From assembly GCA_949130495.1 (NCBI GenBank), contig OX422218.1, positions 45,904,823 through 45,968,822 of the forward strand: 64,000 nucleotides of DNA, given 5' to 3'. Shown in pieces: positions 25,040 to 36,662 of this stretch; position 1 is the stretch's first letter, and every line of letters starts with the position of its first letter. The translations under genes were made by a program, and so were the position numbers. Source of the stretch: Sambucus nigra (Eukaryota > Streptophyta > Magnoliopsida > Dipsacales > Adoxaceae). The notes under the pieces are model-generated. The model did no database searches. It was given only the letters and a program-made list of their open reading frames with translations, and was not told the origin of the DNA.

Positions 25040-25126
25040 TCATTTGTAGGATTTTTGCACGCGGAGCAAACGAAGGAGGCAATGGTTTACAGCATGAAGA
25101 TTGTTTATATGTTGTGGACATTCAGG
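25040..25126 (+). other. Exon-like block conserved between CACTA B and C
   Basis: The block after an acceptor-like TTTGTAG (25043-25049) and up to CATTCAG matches 31659-31743 of element C. In the frame reading IFARGANEGGNGLQHEDCLY the differences between copies are mostly silent or conservative, which suggests past coding. No family is recognised. Confidence 0.4.
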
Positions 25127-25431
25127 ATTTTTTTTTTATGTGTTACAGCCGTGCGGACTTTTTTTGTTTAGTTTTATGGTCGTGCGGGCTTTTATAATTT
25201 GATTGTTGAATTTTATGGCCATGCGGGCTTTATAATAAGCAGGTTTTACATTTACAGGTTTTGGAATGTCAAGAAAATAGAGGAAACTCTGCCCAATTTT
25301 TTTTTGGTCTGTGAATTATTAAGACGTGTAATATTTTTTATTTTGTATATATATTTGTTTATTAACAACGTTCTCGATTCGCAATTTGTGATTTTTTTTA
25401 TTGTTTTGCCAATAATAAATATTTGTAACAC

Positions 25432-25510
25432 CTCGTACGCGTCCAACGTTACACGTAGCAACTGACGGTGCACTCATAGGACCCCCAATTTTAGGATTGG
25501 ACCAAAAAAA
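25432..25510 (+). repeat. Isolated diverged monomer of the 169-bp repeat
   Basis: The order AACACCTCGTACG, TACACGTAGCAACTGACGGTGCA, TCATAGGACCCCCAATTTTAGGAT follows the core of the tandem unit (AACACCTC...CTCGTAGGAACTG...CACGGGACTCCCGATTTGAGAAT). A matching copy lies at 32045-32100 in element C. It may be the ancestral unit. Confidence 0.6.
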
Positions 25511-26015
25511 TACATTTTTTTTAAAATTATTGTTAAATATGGTCATGGACTTTGTCCATGACCATTTATATTTTTTTTGTCACGGTTGTGGGTCACGGAC
25601 TTGGGCCGCGACCAATTTCTTTAATTTTTTATCACGGTTATGAGTCGCGGACTTTGGTCGCGACCAATTTGTCACGGTTGTGGGTCACGAATGAGGGTCG
25701 CGACCAAGTTTTTTTTTATATTTTTTTGTCACGATTGTGGCTCACGGATTAGGGTCGCGACCATTTTTTGTCACGGTTATGGGTCGCGAACTTTGGTCGT
25801 GACCAATTTGTCACGGCCTAAGTTCGCGACGATCTGCCGTGACCATTTTTTGGTCACGGACTTGGGCCGCGACCCACGAAAATGGTCACGACCCAAGTCC
25901 GCGACCCACAGCTTTGGTCAGGGATTTTGGCCGTGACCAATCGCTAGTTTTGGTGTAGTGTGAAGTCGAAATTGAAATTAAAATAATCATATTCATATAA
26001 ATATAAATTCATTAC

Positions 26016-26280
26016 CTGTAGTGCCACCCAAATAGCTAACTTGAGCTCATTTAGCACCTCCCTCCAACTAGTGTACCCCGGGCTGATGATCGTCTTTACC
26101 AGCTCGAGGGATCTCGCTAATAGCCCCGTCTTGTTCTCGATGGCCATCCCAATTTATCATATTTGGGGAGCCTAGGAGCCGAGGGGCCCTCCTCGCCTCC
26201 TCTACCACCGAGCCCAGACGATATCATCACAATCAGCATCATCATCCTCGCCTTAATACCTGAAGGAGACATTTGCTATA
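26016..26280 (-). pseudogene. Upstream exon of the CACTA A TnpA-like gene, split from its next exon by element B
   Basis: The minus strand reads a glycine-rich lead (about 26180-26280), then LELVKTIISPGYTSWREVLN and ELKLAIWVALQ, followed by a donor CAG|GTAATG at 26016/26015. The W...LK..IW..L pattern precedes the Ptta core in family members. Element B (15877-25960) lies between this donor and the acceptor at 15815, so it sits in the intron. The two exons do not join in the same phase as read here (one base off), so either the true splice differs or the copy has a frameshift. Confidence 0.55.
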
Positions 26281-26564
26281 AAAAAACGTTTTTATTAGTA
26301 CAAATCAAAATGAATTAGAAGAAGACATGCAAATATGCACAATTACTACAAATCCAAATGAATTGTTACTGTTCAACACCTCAATTATGAATTCTAAAAC
26401 AACAGCATCTAGCTCATAATATGTACAATTACTGAAAATCTGAAACATCCCCACCCCCACCCCTACTGCCCACACACGCACACTACACAAGAGTGAAAAT
26501 GATAAAGTGAAAATCAATTAAAAGCATTAAAAATGAATTGATAAAGTAAAAATTGGAATATTTA

Positions 26565-26900
26565 TTACAAATTAAAAAATTGTTTCAAATTCGGGTTATC
26601 ATAAAAAATGGATTGATATTCGGTAGGAGGAGCCAAGTCATCCACATTACTATTTAGATGCTTTGGCACGTGTAGGACAATTGACCGCGGCTCGTTGTTG
26701 ATATACTCCGAGTAAAACACTTGGTTAACCTTTTGAAATGCATAAACAAACGGCTCATCACTCACGTGGTCGTTGCTCTTCAACTTGGACAAGTCAATCA
26801 TGATCAAATTGGTGACATGATTAATTTTACAAATATTTTTATCCTCAACTCTTACCCAGTCACAGTAAAATACAACCTCTTTGAAGCTTATATAATCCAA
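26565..26900 (-). pseudogene. C-terminal remnant of a TNP2/TnpD transposase (DUF4216-like) in CACTA A
   Basis: The minus strand encodes about 110 residues with VVFYCDWVRVEDKNICKINH, then LIMIDLSKL, EPFVYAFQKVNQVFYSEYIN and RSIVLHVPKHLN. The order CDWV...DLSK...PF..A.Q..QVFY...W/R-S-V-V is that of the domain at the C-terminus of plant TNP2 transposases. A degenerate continuation lies upstream (about 26905-27050). The catalytic core is not seen, so this is a remnant. Confidence 0.65.
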
Positions 26901-27368
26901 TTCAAATATATTTCAAATTACACCATAGTAAGTCATTTCAACTTCAACCTCTTTGCGTATTTCACAAATTCATTAGCACCTCTGCGAAACACATCCCCCA
27001 TTTTATTTGTCTTACCCATTCACTCTTTGTATTTCGGATATCCCATCACAGCTACCACAACTAATCACCTATTAAAGGTAAGAAGCGTATATTCATGGAT
27101 TAGTATAAACAAAACTTAGATTTATAGTATGTTTCATTTAATTATGTCTTATTTATATTCGATTTTTAAATTTCAAATTCAAAGTCAAACTTAGATTTAT
27201 AGTATGTTTCATTTAATTTCTATTTCCTCCATCTCCTCTAAAGGGTGAGTGGTCCTATCCCATTCAAGACCGCATATATCTGTAATATACTTAACAACTC
27301 ATGCATATTGTTACGATTTGAGAAAAATTCGGCAGCATATCCCCGTAGTTCCCCAAGTACATAACGTA

Positions 27369-27430
27369 GATTGGAAAGTGTGAGTATTATTTCAATTGAT
27401 CAATTGAAATAATAATCACACTTGTCAATC
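27369..27430. repeat. Imperfect 62-bp palindrome in CACTA A
   Basis: GATTG...AGTGTGA.TATTATTTCAATTG is followed directly by its reverse complement CAATTGAAATAATA.TCACACT...CAATC, centred on TTGATCAA. Nothing nearby explains it. Confidence 0.85.
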
Positions 27431-27690
27431 TAGTATGTACCCAGTAAACATTAGGATACGACTGCAGAACTTCCTCCAAAAGTAACAACTTTAAGCCACT
27501 AAGAATATTATTATACAGAAATTATGCAGTCCCAAACTGTCTAAACGGAATAATTTGAGAGATCTCATTACATGGGTAATGACTCTCGAACGGGGGATTT
27601 AAGGGCTATTGAATGCGTACGCATAAGAACTAGAAGGCTAGTATCTATGCACACTATATGTAATTTTAAGTATGTTTCATTTAATTATCA

Positions 27691-27693
<3 letters not shown>

Positions 27694-27772
<79 letters not shown>
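27694..27772. repeat. (TA)n microsatellite
   Basis: An uninterrupted TA run of about 39 repeats. Frames read through it are artefacts. Confidence 0.97.
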
Positions 27773-27776
<4 letters not shown>

Positions 27777-28439
27777 TTTCAAAAAAGTTGAAAAATTCCA
27801 CCCTCATATGGACAATAATCCAATGGTCATGCCACTTTTAAAATTAAACAACCCAACATCGATCCACTATAATCCAACCGCAATGCACTACACCAAATCC
27901 TGCGAATGGTCATGCCCAGTGGGTCACGGCCCAAGTCTGCGACCAGCTGGTCGCGGACTCAGGCCGTGACCAACTCAATATTTGGCGTGACCATATTCAT
28001 TAACACACTGAGTCACGGATGCTTTGCAAGTGGTCACGGACCAAATCCCTGACCACTGTGGGTCACGACCCAAGTCCGTGACCAGGGTGTGACCATTTTG
28101 GCGCCTAATCCGCGCTAAAATTCCCTCCAAGCTTGGTCGCGGATGGGTCACGGACTTGGGCCGCGACCATTGGCATGACGAAGTAGAAAACACACACACT
28201 AAGGGTCACGGCTGAGGGCCGCGACTATTTCTTGGTAGGGGTCACGGCTATGGACCGTGACCATACGCAAATTAATGGGCTAGTATGATTTCATTAAATG
28301 GCTTTGTTGGTGGGTCATGGCTGAGAGCCGTGACCAGGTTCAATATGAAAAAAAAGGCGCGCTGTCTATTTTCTCCCATCCTCTACTTCATTTCGTTCAT
28401 TTCCCCAAACGAAACCCTGGTGTATCACGAGACCATACG

Positions 28440-28612
28440 CTGCCTTCATCTCTCCCTCTCTCTCTCGCTCACCTCCTCCCTCCGTCTCCCTGTCGGCATC
28501 CCCTCTCTCGCTCTCCCTGGCGGCATCCCCTCTCTCGCTCGCCTCCTCCCTCCGTCTCCCTGGCGGCATCTGCTCTCTCTCTCGCTCGCCTCCTCCCTCC
28601 GTCTCCCTGGTT
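28440..28612 (+). repeat. CT-rich minisatellite in CACTA C
   Basis: CTCTCTCGCTCGCCTCCTCC and TCCGTCTCCCTGGCGGCATC alternate about three times. Overlapping frames on both strands only translate this repeat. The position just inside the 5' subterminal region suits a transcript leader, which is inference. Confidence 0.75.
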
Positions 28613-28639
28613 TCGGATTTGGAGCTTGAGCGTCAGCTA

Positions 28640-30930
28640 AACCACGGGTAAGGTGGGGTTGACATCATTGTGAGATGTGCCAGGTTTCAACCCTTCTCTC
28701 TCTCTGATTAACGTATAGGAACACTACTCCGTCAATTTTAGAAACAAAATAGAAGTGGGTCAGATGATACCCATTTCAAAATCGAGATGGGTTTATTTAT
28801 AACTGATTTTTTGTAACAGGTGATCTCAAGGTTGAACTATTTTCATGATTTGTGGTATGCAGAAATGATGTGGTATACTAAAGTGATGTGGTATGCCGGA
28901 CATCGAGGTTTCTCAGAGTTCAAGGTTAATTCGAGTCCCGTTTTTTTCCCAACTAGGTCTGTTGTCATATTTCATCGCGGGTCTATTTTTTCGTATGATT
29001 GTATTGTAAGAATTTCATTTCAAATCTGAATTTGTTTTATAAATCTCAAAGCTTGTAACGGCTGTCAGTGTTTGGCCGAAAACGAACGGTGTATGATATC
29101 AAAAATGTACTTCTTTTGCCAAATTTTTTTTGTTGACCCAACCCATCATCGAAAGAAGATTGTAAAGAAATAAATATTTTCCATTACTAACTGATTTTGG
29201 CCGGTACGCATATGTGCTGCAATGTTGGGTGAGATCTTTTAATAAGATTTTTATGTGAGATAATGTTAAAGCACATTTGTACAGTTGTGAAAGCGTGTTA
29301 TACAACTTGGGCAGTTGGAGTAAAACTCATAACAACTTGGGCAGGGGATTTGGTGATTGGTCGGAGGTTTTTTGTTTACATCGAAGTCCAAGGTTAATTC
29401 AGGGCTGCTTGCTGATGTTTTTTATTTCAAACATTTTTTTTATTATAGTCTGATTTTCCATTAACACAACCATCTCATGATGTGTATAGAAAAAAGGGAA
29501 AACATTGATTTCAACATTATCAAATTTACATAACCCATTTCTTAGTCACATTGGGAAATCTCATTTGCACAACCTTGATGCTTACTCGAGACATACCTTT
29601 TAATTAGGCAATATACATAAGGAATGTAGGATATGGAAGTAAATTAAGTTAAGATAGACTATTATGGACTCACTGCATAAATCTAATGTAATGTTCATGT
29701 TGTCGGTTTTATTACATTTTTTTATAAAATCATGTTTACATGTTTGTCGGCATTCAGATTGATTGCTTTTTGTTAATGATTTTTCTATCTTTTTATCAAA
29801 TTTCCAAAATAGTGTACTGTAAGTCCTTATATTCCTTATATGACAAGGTAGGTACGCATTTTGATCCATTAAGTATAATCTAATTTTAGTTGTGTTGACA
29901 AGATATAAGAGATAAAAAAAATATTAAATATTAAAAATGAGGGTCGTTAGGGTTTCGGCAAAAACTCCTCCTCCTTCTCACGCAGCAGGTGCTCAAAGCA
30001 GAAGTTGTTGATTTATGGGATAATAATATATAATCCATTTATTGGTATGTTGTTTACTATTGTTAGGCTTATTGAAAATTATCCTATTGTATAGGGAATA
30101 TTTCATTGAGGAATTAACAAGATTGTTGGTGTGGAAAGTTATGCTTTCTTTCAAAGGTATTATATTCCTATGTTCTTTCACAAGTATTTGTTTATTTCAT
30201 TATTCCTCAGTTGTTTTTTTACTAGTGTTGTCTCTATTACATAGTGATTAAGATAAAAAAAACTAAGATCTTGGACTTTATCCTTGCAAAGGTATGTTCC
30301 AATTCTGTTTAATAAATTTTATGCGGACTTCATTATTCCTTTTTTGTATCACTTTTGATAGAGAACTTCTATGTCTCACTTTATTAATCATCTAGGTTTT
30401 ACTGTTTGTTTTATATAACCCTTTACATCAGTGTGTTGTGAGAACAAGCCATGATATGCGTGGGTCTCTTACATGGCATTTTATTTGGCATAACATAAGT
30501 CTTATTTCACGGGCTTTATTTTGTTGTGTGAATCAATTTTTTCTTTATTGTCTGTGTGAATCAATTTTTTCTTTATTGTCTGTGTGCTATGCGGTTGTTT
30601 GCGGGATAAATTAGATTCCTTCACACTATATTGATTCGAATTCTTTATTTTCAGATTTGTGCAGCTATTTCGTAGAAGATGTTGAATTGGTGTATCACGA
30701 GTTTTATAGTGAGTAACAATGCGCATTGGTGTCAATTTATGGTGTATTATATACCCCTATATGATTGTACATTTTGTTAATTTGGTTTGAGTTGTTTGAT
30801 TATATATTTAGTTAAGTAAGTGTACCTACACTCGGGGGCATTGAGCAACGACTAATTTCTTGGTGTTTTCCAAGTGCAGGGGCTGTTAAAGTCAATACTA
30901 ATGGCACAAATACGGGTGTCGGTCCATTTG
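28640..30930. other. Interior of CACTA C without recognised genes
   Basis: AT-rich sequence with only short frames (largest about 90 codons) that show no known motif. Nothing further can be supported. Confidence 0.5.
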
Positions 30931-31224
30931 AGTCCCGTTCTTCATAACACATTGTTTACGTATTGCAGATCTAACCAATTGGATACCATTTTTTCATTAC
31001 ATACCAGTTCTTCATTACACACCAGGTACTCTGTACTTTAACTAAATTAGTTATATAATTGATATGCATTATCTATTAAATCTATTAGATGATATAAGGA
31101 GTACGGGATAATTATTTGTTTTGTTTGGTTTGGTTGTTGGATAATTATTGGTTGTTGACTTGTTGTTGGATAATATGCTAAAAGGAGTATGGGATAATTA
31201 GAAGGAGTACGGGATACGACGATA

Positions 31225-31510
31225 ACTTGCTAATGTCTAGACTTAAACTTAAAAATATGGCACCAACACCTCTCACGGGACCAATGTAACACGTAGGAAC
31301 TGACCCCACAGCCGCGGGTCTCCCGGTTTGGGAATATGACGATAATTTGGATATTTCTACACTTAGGCTTAAAAACATGGCGTTAGAGGGTGAAAACTCA
31401 AAACGGCCCCCAAATGGCCACGTGGGTGGCACCAACACCTCCCACGGGACCAACGTAACTCGTAGGAACTGACCCCGCAGTCGCGGGTCTCCCGGTTTGA
31501 GAATACGACC
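31225..31510. repeat. 169-bp repeat remnant (about two units) in CACTA C
   Basis: Two successive copies of the ACCAACACCTC...CTCGTAGGAACTGACC...GGTTTGAGAATACGAC word order match the array 2 subfamily of element B. The first copy is shortened. Confidence 0.88.
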
Positions 31511-33009
31511 GTAATTTGCGTATTTCTACACTTGAGCCTTAATTTTCATATTTCTACTTGGTTACTAATAATTTTAACTCATATATGCAATTTTTCAGCT
31601 TGATTAAATTTTTTGTGAAGCTACTTGGTTACTGATATTTTTGTTTTTTGTATCCTATCATTTGTAGGATTTTTGCACGTGGATCAAATGAAGGAGGCAA
31701 TGGTTTACAACATGATGATTATTTATATGTTGTGGACATTCAGGGTAATATTTTTTATGTGTTATAGCCGTGCAGACTTTTATTGTTTAGTTTTATGGTC
31801 GTGCGGACTTTTATAATTTGATTGTTGAATTTTATAGCCGTGCGGGCTTTATAATAAGCAGGTTTTTCATTTACAGGTTTTGGAATGTCAAGAAAATAGA
31901 GGAAACTCTGTCCAATTTTTTTTGGTCTGTGAATTATTAAGACGTGTAATATTTTTAAGTTTGTATATATATTTGTTTATTAACAACATTCTCAATTCGC
32001 AATTTGTGATTTTTTTTTATTGTTTTGCCTATAATAAATATTTGTAACACCTCGTAGCAACCGACGGTGCACTCACAGCACCCCCAATTTTAGGATTGGA
32101 CAAAAAAAAACATTTTTTTAAAATTATAGATAAATATGGTCATGGACTTTGTCCATGACCATTTTTATTTTTTTTTGTCGCGCTTAAAAATGGTCGCGGC
32201 CAAAGTCCGCGACCATTTTTTTTATTTTTTGTCACAGGAATGCGTCACGGACTACGGCCGCGACCAATTTTTTTAATTTTTTTTTTCACGCACATGGGTC
32301 GCGGACTTTGGCCGCGACCAATTTGTCACGGTTATGGGTCACGGACACGGGCCGCGACCAATTTTTTTTTAATTTTTTTTTGTCACGGAAGTGAATCGCG
32401 GCCAAAGTCCGCGACCAATTTGTCACGGTTATGGGTCACGGATTAGGGCCGCGACCAATTTTTTTTATTTTTTTTTGTCACGGAAGTGGGTCGCGGACTT
32501 TGGCCGCGACCAATTTGTCACGGTTAGGGGTCACGGATTAGGACCGCGACCCGTCACGGCATGGGTCACTGCCAAAGTCCGCGACCATCTGCCGTGACCC
32601 CTCTTGGCCGTGACCATTTTTTGGTCATGGACTTGGGCCGCGACCCACGAAAATGGTCACGCCCTAAATGGTCACGGCCCAAGTCCGCGACCCACAGTTT
32701 TGGTCAGGGATTTTGGCCGTGACCAATCGCCAGTTTTGGTGTAGTGATGGCAACAACAAATGTGTATCCCGTACTCCTTCTAATTCATCTACTCAATTAA
32801 TTCTTTTCATCAATTAAACTAACAATTAAAGTATACAATTATTAATTTACTAATTTACAATGAGGGGCAATCCTACTTGCATATGAAAGGGGCACTAATT
32901 ATTAATTTACAAAAAAAATTAACAACCAATCAATATTAAATCAATCAATTCTTTTACAAGGGGCACTACAATATGAGGGGTAATATCTAATAAATTGATA
33001 AAAAATTAA

Positions 33010-33400
33010 TTAAAAAAAAAACACACACGCACATATACACACACTGCCCCTACCCTACCCCCTCCCCCCCTCTCGCCCACCCTTGTCCTACCCCCCCCCC
33101 CCCCCCCCCCCCACTGCCCCTGCCTACCACACACACACACACACACATATATACACACGCACATATACGCACACACGCATATATACACACACAAACATAC
33201 ACACGCACATACCCCCTCTCCTCCTCCCAGCCCTGCTGCCTCCCCCCCACCCCCACCCACCCACCCACACAAGCGCGCATATTTACACACATATATACAC
33301 AGACGCACATATACATACACATATACATAAATGGGGGAGAAATAGAGATAAAACATACCAAAGTTGTAGAGAGAGAGAGAGAGAAATGGAGGGAACAAAT
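33010..33400. repeat. CA-rich and poly-C simple repeats in CACTA A
   Basis: (CA)n tracts, a run of about 20 C near 33090-33112 and ACACACATATATAC words, ending in (GA)n near 33370-33386. Long frames here on both strands are low-complexity artefacts. Confidence 0.85.
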
Positions 33401-33637
33401 TCGGTGGGAAAAAAAGAAGGGGGAGGGTTTTTTTACTGACAGAATTGTCGCGGACGTGTCACGGTCATTGACCGTGATAAGGTTGTCACGGTCAATGACG
33501 GTGACAAGTCTTTGTCACGGACTTGTCACGATCAATGATCGTGATAAAAAAATGCGTGTTTTTTTGTCACGGTCATTGACCGTGACAAGCCTGGTTGCAA
33601 AAAAGGTGAAAATTTTATCATTTTGGTGTAGTGCTAA

Positions 33638-34268
33638 GTCTAATGTTATAGACTATAAAACACATACCTAATACTACATAGTATGAATGATGTCAGATGT
33701 CGTCAATTTATGGGTTGTATTTTAGGGTAATTTGGGAAATAGTAACTTAAATGTAGTTAACAATATTTTAACATATCAATCTTGCTAGATGAATTCTTAC
33801 ATTGTCATTAGTAGTTATTCGTTATTTGTATCGGAACTAGGGTTGTTATATGTGTAGCATTGCTTTTATATTAGGGGTGAAGCATGTTATGTATGTGAGT
33901 GACGAATTAACTGTACTTTTGCATAAATAAATTTAGTAAGTTAATTCTTGCACACTTGAGGGAGCTGACCCAAAATTATAAATGTTTTATCCCCCCAGGT
34001 GCTCCAAGATAGGGATAGCAGGACTATGGATAGATCAGCCTTGCAGTCTCATATTGTGTATAATATTTCAGATCATTGATTCTATACTAGGTTGTTATTC
34101 TCCTTCAGTTCTTTCCTTTTTGCATTTGGATTATTGTATGGCATAAGACCGAAGTCAGTTTTATTTCTTGCTGGTTTGAGACACTTATGAGTATATTGGG
34201 ACTTATTTATGTTATGTGGGTGTTGGAATCTATTATTGTCTTGGATGTTAATTTATATTTAATTTCAA
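33638..34268 (+). repeat. Large LTR X1, right part
   Basis: This continues the LTR cut at 14067. It matches 50847-51420 in order (GTGAGTGACGA, AATTCTTGCACA, CAGGTGCTCCAAGATAGGGATAG, GCAGGACTATG against the second copy), confirming that both are right halves of one LTR family. Its true 3' end is unclear because a second LTR begins at 34269. Confidence 0.65.
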
Positions 34269-36662
34269 TGTGACAATTCGGATATAATTATGAATTTTTT
34301 TATTTAAATCATGTTCACATTATGTGATATGGATAATGTGATTGTTAATATATATATAATGTTAGGTTATTATGTTTAGTCTAATCCTACCATCATAAAT
34401 CATAAAATATCGAATTAATTACAAACATACAATTTTAAAGTTTTAGGTAGGAATGTCCATGTTGGAGACTAGTTTTGACCCTTATAATATAGCAATCGAC
34501 TTAAGGTGAAAACTATATAGTTGTAGACATATCCGTTAGGTTTGTAACACAACAAACGACATATCAAACGAATACCTGAATAAGATGTTATACCGAATTT
34601 ACATATGAGTGCAAATTTGTCCATTGCTTTTAAGTGGTAATTTGTCTTTTAATGAGCGAAATGGTTTAATTCGATTGGTTGAAAAGGAAGGCAGCCCTTG
34701 CTGAACTAAACCTCTCTATATCACTTATTTCTTCATCAAATTTAACCCTTGGTTCAGTTTTGGAGAGTCTTAGCTTGATGAAAGAGAATCGGGAAGTTGA
34801 GGAAAAAGAATATGAGGAGAAAATTGAGAAAAATCCGTAAAAAAATTACATAAGAGTCCCTAAGATAATTATATCCATAAATATTGTTATTTTTCTTGTA
34901 TTACTGATTGAAATGATAGAAATAATCAATTATTCATTAAACTTTCATGCCTTGATGTATATGTATGGGTAGATATAAGTTTGAAGAAAGTTGAAGGTGT
35001 AAATCCTTTATATTTCCTTGTTTATAACCCTTTTGTGTTCAAACTTTCATAAGTTTTTGTATACTTATTGGAATAAATAAATTCTAGTTGGATATGCAGC
35101 TAAACTCACATATTCATAACATATTTAAAAATTAGAATTAAATTCCTTATGGTTAGAATTTGGTGATGGTTTTAAGTCGATACATAATTTTCATATGCAT
35201 AATTCCCTTGGATATGCCCTAAGTTTCATAAAGCTTTTAACATAATAAATGAACTATGAAAAATATGAAACTTTAATTTTGCATTATTCAATATGTTTAT
35301 TGAAATTGGGTGGAAGATCATAGAAAGTTATGATGTATAAAAATTATGAAAATTCTTGGAAGTTAATTGAACGATAAAGGAGCCTATAGGGCAGATTTGC
35401 TTTATACTAAATAAATGGACATATTTTTCTCTAGGGAACTTGAAATGATGCGCTATCTTTTGGATTAAAAACCTAATATATTATGGATTTAATTATCAAG
35501 AAGAAATTAAAGTATGTTTGGGCTATGAATTGGATATGTTAAATATCTTAACATGAATTTTGATTTCTTGAATTTTGATGATAGAAACCCTAGGATTCTT
35601 GGATAAATTTTAGGGAAAATCTTATGATCACATGTAGAGGAATTTGGGACATGTTATTAACTACAATTATGACTTTAATTCCCATGTATTATGCCCCATA
35701 ATGTGATCTATACATAGTGGTTATTATAGAATAAATCTTGTATTAAAGACTTTAAATCCTCATATGATGAAATCTAGGTTTTGGGGGTAACAATTGGTGT
35801 GATTGTATTGAATAAATGGTTATATGATATATAACTAGGTATTAAGTATCCATTCAGGTGTTCATACAATTGAAATTATGATTGGAATGAGTATTGGGAA
35901 TGAAGCAAGAAAGTTCGAACTTATGAAAACAAGAAGATTTGTGCTTCTGCACAATTCCGAATCGATTTGGCCTTGGAGCGAATCGATTCGGATTGGCAGC
36001 GAATCGATTTAAGAACCGAATCGATTCGGCTATGGGGGCTGGGTGAGTTTGGCTTAGGGTTTACTTTGGGATATTTTTAAATGTCCGTACGAGTTGGTGG
36101 GACCGTGTTTGGGATAACGGAAAATTTATTAAAAATGAAAACGTGCCTACATTAAATTGAAAAATCCCATTTAACTAGATGGTTAAATAATGGTTAAAAG
36201 GAAATGGAATTAATAATTCACTAGATGGTTAATTATTAATAAACGGAAAATTATGAATAAAATGTGGGCGATCTCTAAGGTAATTAGAGTGGTTACCTAT
36301 GCATATTATATGGGATAAATAATATGTATTTATATGTATCTGTATGGACATACCAATGTTCGTGGACAGTCCTATCGGCGTGGGGTTTCGTGCGTTCGGA
36401 CTGCGTAGCACACGTCAGCACAGGTGGGCTAGACGAGGTACTACGTAGTGGCGCCATCTACGAGAGGTAGTTGTTGATGCTAGGAGCCTTTGTCACCGGT
36501 AGGTATGGGCCGTGAACTGGTATACTGCGTAGGGATCGCCCCAACTTATGTGTGTATTATGGTGTCCGCTTTGGATAAGAGATTCCTCCGGACTAGCCGA
36601 TAGAGCACGAACGAGACACCAATGGTAGATGCCTTTGTATATCGTATATATGGAAGGATATG
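34269..36662 (+). repeat. Large LTR X2, left part, interrupted by a solo LTR
   Basis: It begins TGTGACAATTCGGATATAAT, nearly identical to the start of the minus-strand LTR X3 (TGTGACAACCCGAATATAAT), and its first ~1.8 kb follow X3 at roughly 70 per cent similarity by eye. From about 36070 it instead follows LTR X1 (13440-14060). It is cut at 36662 by X3 and continues at 50847. No 5-bp duplication is seen around X2. Confidence 0.65.
35955..36029 (+). repeat. Cluster of palindromic CCGAATCGATTCGG repeats in LTR X2
   Basis: Four copies of GAATCGATT, two of them extended to the palindrome GAATCGATTC with flanking CCG/CGG, occur within 75 bases. Confidence 0.85.

Larger units (their letters stand above)
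15877..25960. mobile_element. CACTA element B, nested in the intron region of element A
   Basis: It starts CACTACACAAAATCCTGCG and ends CTAGTTTTGGTGTAGTG, and is flanked by TGA on both sides (15874-15876 and 25961-25963). Subterminal repeats of the type GGTCGCGGACTTGGGCCGTGACC fill 15908-16390 and 25550-25945. It encodes no recognisable transposase. Its body consists of two arrays of a 169-bp repeat separated by a LINE fragment and AT-rich repeats. Its ends, repeats and 3' region match element C, so the two are one family. Confidence 0.92.
27886..32746. mobile_element. CACTA element C, same family as B, nested in A
   Basis: It begins CACTACACCAAATCCTGCG and ends CAGTTTTGGTGTAGTG, flanked by ATG on both sides (27883-27885 and 32747-32749). 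Subterminal GGTCGCGGACTTGGGCCGCGACC-type repeats fill 27908-28340 and 32150-32720. It shares ends, the 17755-18070-like block, the 169-bp repeat (about two units only) and the 3' exon-like block with element B, but is half as long (4861 against 10084 bases). No transposase gene is visible; a 5' CT-rich leader-like region is at 28440-28612. Confidence 0.92.
14068..33634 (-). mobile_element. CACTA (En/Spm) element A, hosting two further CACTA elements
   Basis: It begins CACTACATCAAAT and ends ATTTTGGTGTAGTG, the inverted ends of a CACTA element, and is flanked on both sides by CTA (14065-14067 and 33635-33637), a 3-bp duplication as expected. Subterminal repeats of the type TCACGGTCAATGACCGTGAC occur at both ends (14093-14330 and 33446-33590). 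With nested elements B and C removed, about 4.6 kb remains. It carries remnants of both usual CACTA genes on the minus strand: a TnpD/TNP2 C-terminal piece and a Ptta/En/Spm-type TnpA-like gene. The TNP2 catalytic core is not visible, so the element is defective. Confidence 0.9.

Noticed and set aside
26305..26517. Minus-strand 70-codon frame between the two transposase remnants of CACTA A
   Set aside because: Low-complexity hydrophobic and valine-glycine content with no motif; probably intron or spacer.
27572..27841. 89-codon frame with an (IY)n run
   Set aside because: It is read through a (TA)n microsatellite; the same applies to frames at 57619-57937.
28285..28640. Overlapping frames of 107-114 codons at the start of CACTA C
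   Set aside because: They translate a CT-rich minisatellite in two frames with no conserved motif; more likely a transcript leader.
33006..33439. Long frames on both strands near 33.0-33.4 kb
   Set aside because: They only translate CA, C and GA simple repeats.
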